Assembly (NCBI GenBank): GCA_024640745.1
Contig: JAHEEL010000032.1
Location: 1-14,894, forward strand
Direction of reading: 5' to 3'
Source: Actinomycetes bacterium
Lineage (GTDB): Bacteria > Actinomycetota > Acidimicrobiia > Spongiisociales > UBA5794
DNA length: 14,894 bases
Position numbers and translations under genes: made by a program. The notes beneath the pieces are model-generated. The model made no database searches. It was not told the origin of the DNA and worked only from the letters and a program-made list of their open reading frames with translations. Numbering within the stretch: the stretch's first letter is position 1; the number at the start of each line of letters is the position of its first letter. Of the stretch, positions 13,539 to 14,894 are shown in pieces.

Positions 13539-14210
13539 ATGTGCTACTCGCCCGAAGCAGATCTCGTCGCCGGACTGGTCGTTGGCGCCGCTGGAATCGA
13601 CGCACTGCGTCACGTCGACGATCGTCGTGATCTTGCCCTTGCCGCTGTACCGCTCGTCCTGGCAGCACACCAACTGATCGAAGCGGTGGGCTGGTGGGGT
13701 CTGCAGGACCGAGTACCGGAGGCGGCTGGCACCGTTGCGATCGCTGCCTACCTCGTGATCGCCATGGGAGTCGTGCCCGCGCTCGTCCCCTATGCGGTGA
13801 TGCGGACGGAGCGCAGTCCGACGCGGCGGAAGATGATGGTCCCCTTCGTTGGCCTCGGTGTCGCCGTCGGCATCGCACTGCTCGTTGCGCTCTCGACCGC
13901 GCCATACGGCGCGTCGATCGGCGGACGCTACATCGCGTATGAAGCAACGCTCCCCTGGGGTGACGCCGTCGGCGTCGCATATGTCGCGGCCGTGTGCCTA
14001 CCGCTGCTGATGTCGACGCATCGTCGCATCGCCTTCTTCGGGGCGGTGAACATCCCGGTTGTCCTCGGACTTGCGTTCCTGCTGTCCGCCGGGTTCATCT
14101 CGCTGTGGTGTGTGTGGGCCGCCGTGTCGAGCATCATCGTGACCCGTCACATCCGTCGGCTGTCCGCGCACCGCTTCGTCGACCGAACCGCACAGACCGC
14201 AGGCGGATGA
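13539..14210 (+). CDS. DUF6629-like integral membrane protein
   Basis: A 223-residue protein with about seven hydrophobic helices (about 7-25, 33-53, 62-90, 100-119, 142-158, 165-185, 186-202). The N terminus MCYSPEADLVAG and the buried AAHQLIEAVGWWGL (about 42-55) match my memory of DUF6629, whose members begin MCFS. No function is established to my knowledge. The conserved Cys2 and His/Gln/Glu within a helix hint at metal or cofactor binding (inference). The start is set at 13539 by the MCYS motif. An in-frame ATG at 13509 would add ten residues. GGGGGT lies about 7 nt before 13539. No TANNNT box precedes it, and the gap to the LLM gene is 74 nt, so co-transcription is possible. Confidence 0.8.
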   Translation: MCYSPEADLVAGLVVGAAGIDALRHVDDRRDLALAAVPLVLAAHQLIEAVGWWGLQDRVPEAAGTVAIAAYLVIAMGVVPALVPYAVMRTERSPTRRKMMVPFVGLGVAVGIALLVALSTAPYGASIGGRYIAYEATLPWGDAVGVAYVAAVCLPLLMSTHRRIAFFGAVNIPVVLGLAFLLSAGFISLWCVWAAVSSIIVTRHIRRLSAHRFVDRTAQTAGG

Positions 14211-14228
14211 TTCGAGAGCCGGCGGCAG

Positions 14229-14234
14229 TAGCGT
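14229..14234 (+). promoter_or_regulatory. Leaderless -10 box of the EamA transporter
   Basis: TAGCGT, 7 nt before ATG 14242, within the 31-nt gap after the DUF6629-like gene. It suggests that the transporter has its own promoter. Confidence 0.5.
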
Positions 14235-14241
14235 TGGTCGG

Positions 14242-14894
14242 ATGCAGGCCAGGACCACCGCTGCGCTGATTGCCGCCTCGCTCGGCTGGGGAATGGCCGG
14301 GGTCGGCACGCGCTATCTCTTCGGCGAAGGCCTGACGACATTCACCGTGATCACCGTGCGGGTCGTGGCCGCCACCGTGGCGGTCCTCGTGGTTGCCTGG
14401 GCGCAGGGTGCTCGCGTCGATCGGTCCGCCTGGCGCGATGGAACCATCGTCGGGGCGCTGCGCGTCGGTGCCCAGCCGATGCTCTTCATCGCGTCGCTGC
14501 AGTACGTCTCTGCGGGCGTGGAGGGGATCTTCATCACCCTCATTCCGGCGGCAACGGCAGCGCTTGCTGCCGTCGTGCTCCATGAGCGGCTCGATCGAGA
14601 CCAGGTTGCGGGTCTCGTCATCGGACTGCTCGGAACGCTTCTCATCGTGGCGTTCGGCGAGTCCGGCATCGCCGGCGGCGCCGGTGACGTGCGGATCGGA
14701 GCAGCGCTCGCCCTCGCGGGCGTCGTCGTCGGCGCGGCGAGCGCCGTATTGAACCGGATGTTTGCTCCCCGGCACCGCACCACGGACTTGGCGATCCCGA
14801 TGTTCGTCAGCGGCATGGCGGTCTCGGTGGTCGCAGGGCTTCTCGTCGGAGATATCGATCTCGCGGGAATCTCGGCGTTGTCCTGGGCCGTTGT
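14242..14894 (+). CDS. EamA-family (DMT superfamily) transporter, 3' part missing
   Basis: Membrane permease or exporter of small metabolites. 217 residues are visible before the right edge; the family is usually about 280-310. The first EamA repeat covers about 7-136 and ends with the characteristic GIFITLIPAATAALAAVVLHERL region (about 95-117), followed by GLVIGLLGTLLI (about 124-135). The second repeat begins near 150 (IGAALALAGVVVGAASAVLNR). The start is supported by the leaderless TAGCGT spacing. The substrate cannot be told. Confidence 0.9.
   Translation, partial: MQARTTAALIAASLGWGMAGVGTRYLFGEGLTTFTVITVRVVAATVAVLVVAWAQGARVDRSAWRDGTIVGALRVGAQPMLFIASLQYVSAGVEGIFITLIPAATAALAAVVLHERLDRDQVAGLVIGLLGTLLIVAFGESGIAGGAGDVRIGAALALAGVVVGAASAVLNRMFAPRHRTTDLAIPMFVSGMAVSVVAGLLVGDIDLAGISALSWAV

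Noticed and set aside
1..14894. tRNA, rRNA, CRISPR array, insertion sequence, phage or defence genes
   Set aside because: No repeat-spacer pattern, transposase or integrase motif, or conserved RNA gene signature was found on either strand.

Overview
The window is a GC-rich chromosomal segment that looks actinobacterial. The signs are strong GC bias at third codon positions, two F420-type LLM oxidoreductases, GTG starts, TANNNT -10 boxes placed for leaderless transcription, and a DUF6629-type membrane protein. A deep-branching class such as Acidimicrobiia is a guess that the sequence cannot settle. I see no rRNA, tRNA, CRISPR array, transposase or phage gene. The density is that of an ordinary chromosome, with eleven genes at least partly inside the window.

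Left region (1-5.6 kb): an RND/MMPL-type transporter, cut by the left edge, runs leftward. It is divergent from a 1240-residue protein with about 19 predicted membrane helices followed by a patatin-like serine lipase domain. The charge pattern of the loops puts the lipase domain outside the membrane, and that domain carries eight cysteines. The two genes may share one bidirectional -10 element. This pair is the most unusual content of the window and would fit lipid export or remodelling at the cell envelope.

Middle region (5.6-9.0 kb): a small lipoprotein made of a duplicated Cys-Met-Arg repeat faces the lipase gene and is divergent from a GlgX/isoamylase-type debranching enzyme. Their 369-nt spacer holds a long nested inverted repeat that could fold into a branched RNA. 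A 110-residue orphan follows on the minus strand.

Right region (9.2-14.9 kb): a NarL-type two-component pair (membrane kinase and response regulator, ATGA overlap) is divergent from a RibD/DHFR-like reductase across only 50 bp. Then come a divergent pair of LLM flavin oxidoreductases, a DUF6629-type membrane protein, and an EamA/DMT transporter cut by the right edge.

A window-wide pattern links these genes. Six of them have TANNNT exactly 6-7 nt before the start codon and no Shine-Dalgarno sequence, so they are probably read from leaderless mRNAs. Three others have the same kind of -10 box about 25-30 nt upstream plus a purine-rich ribosome-binding site.
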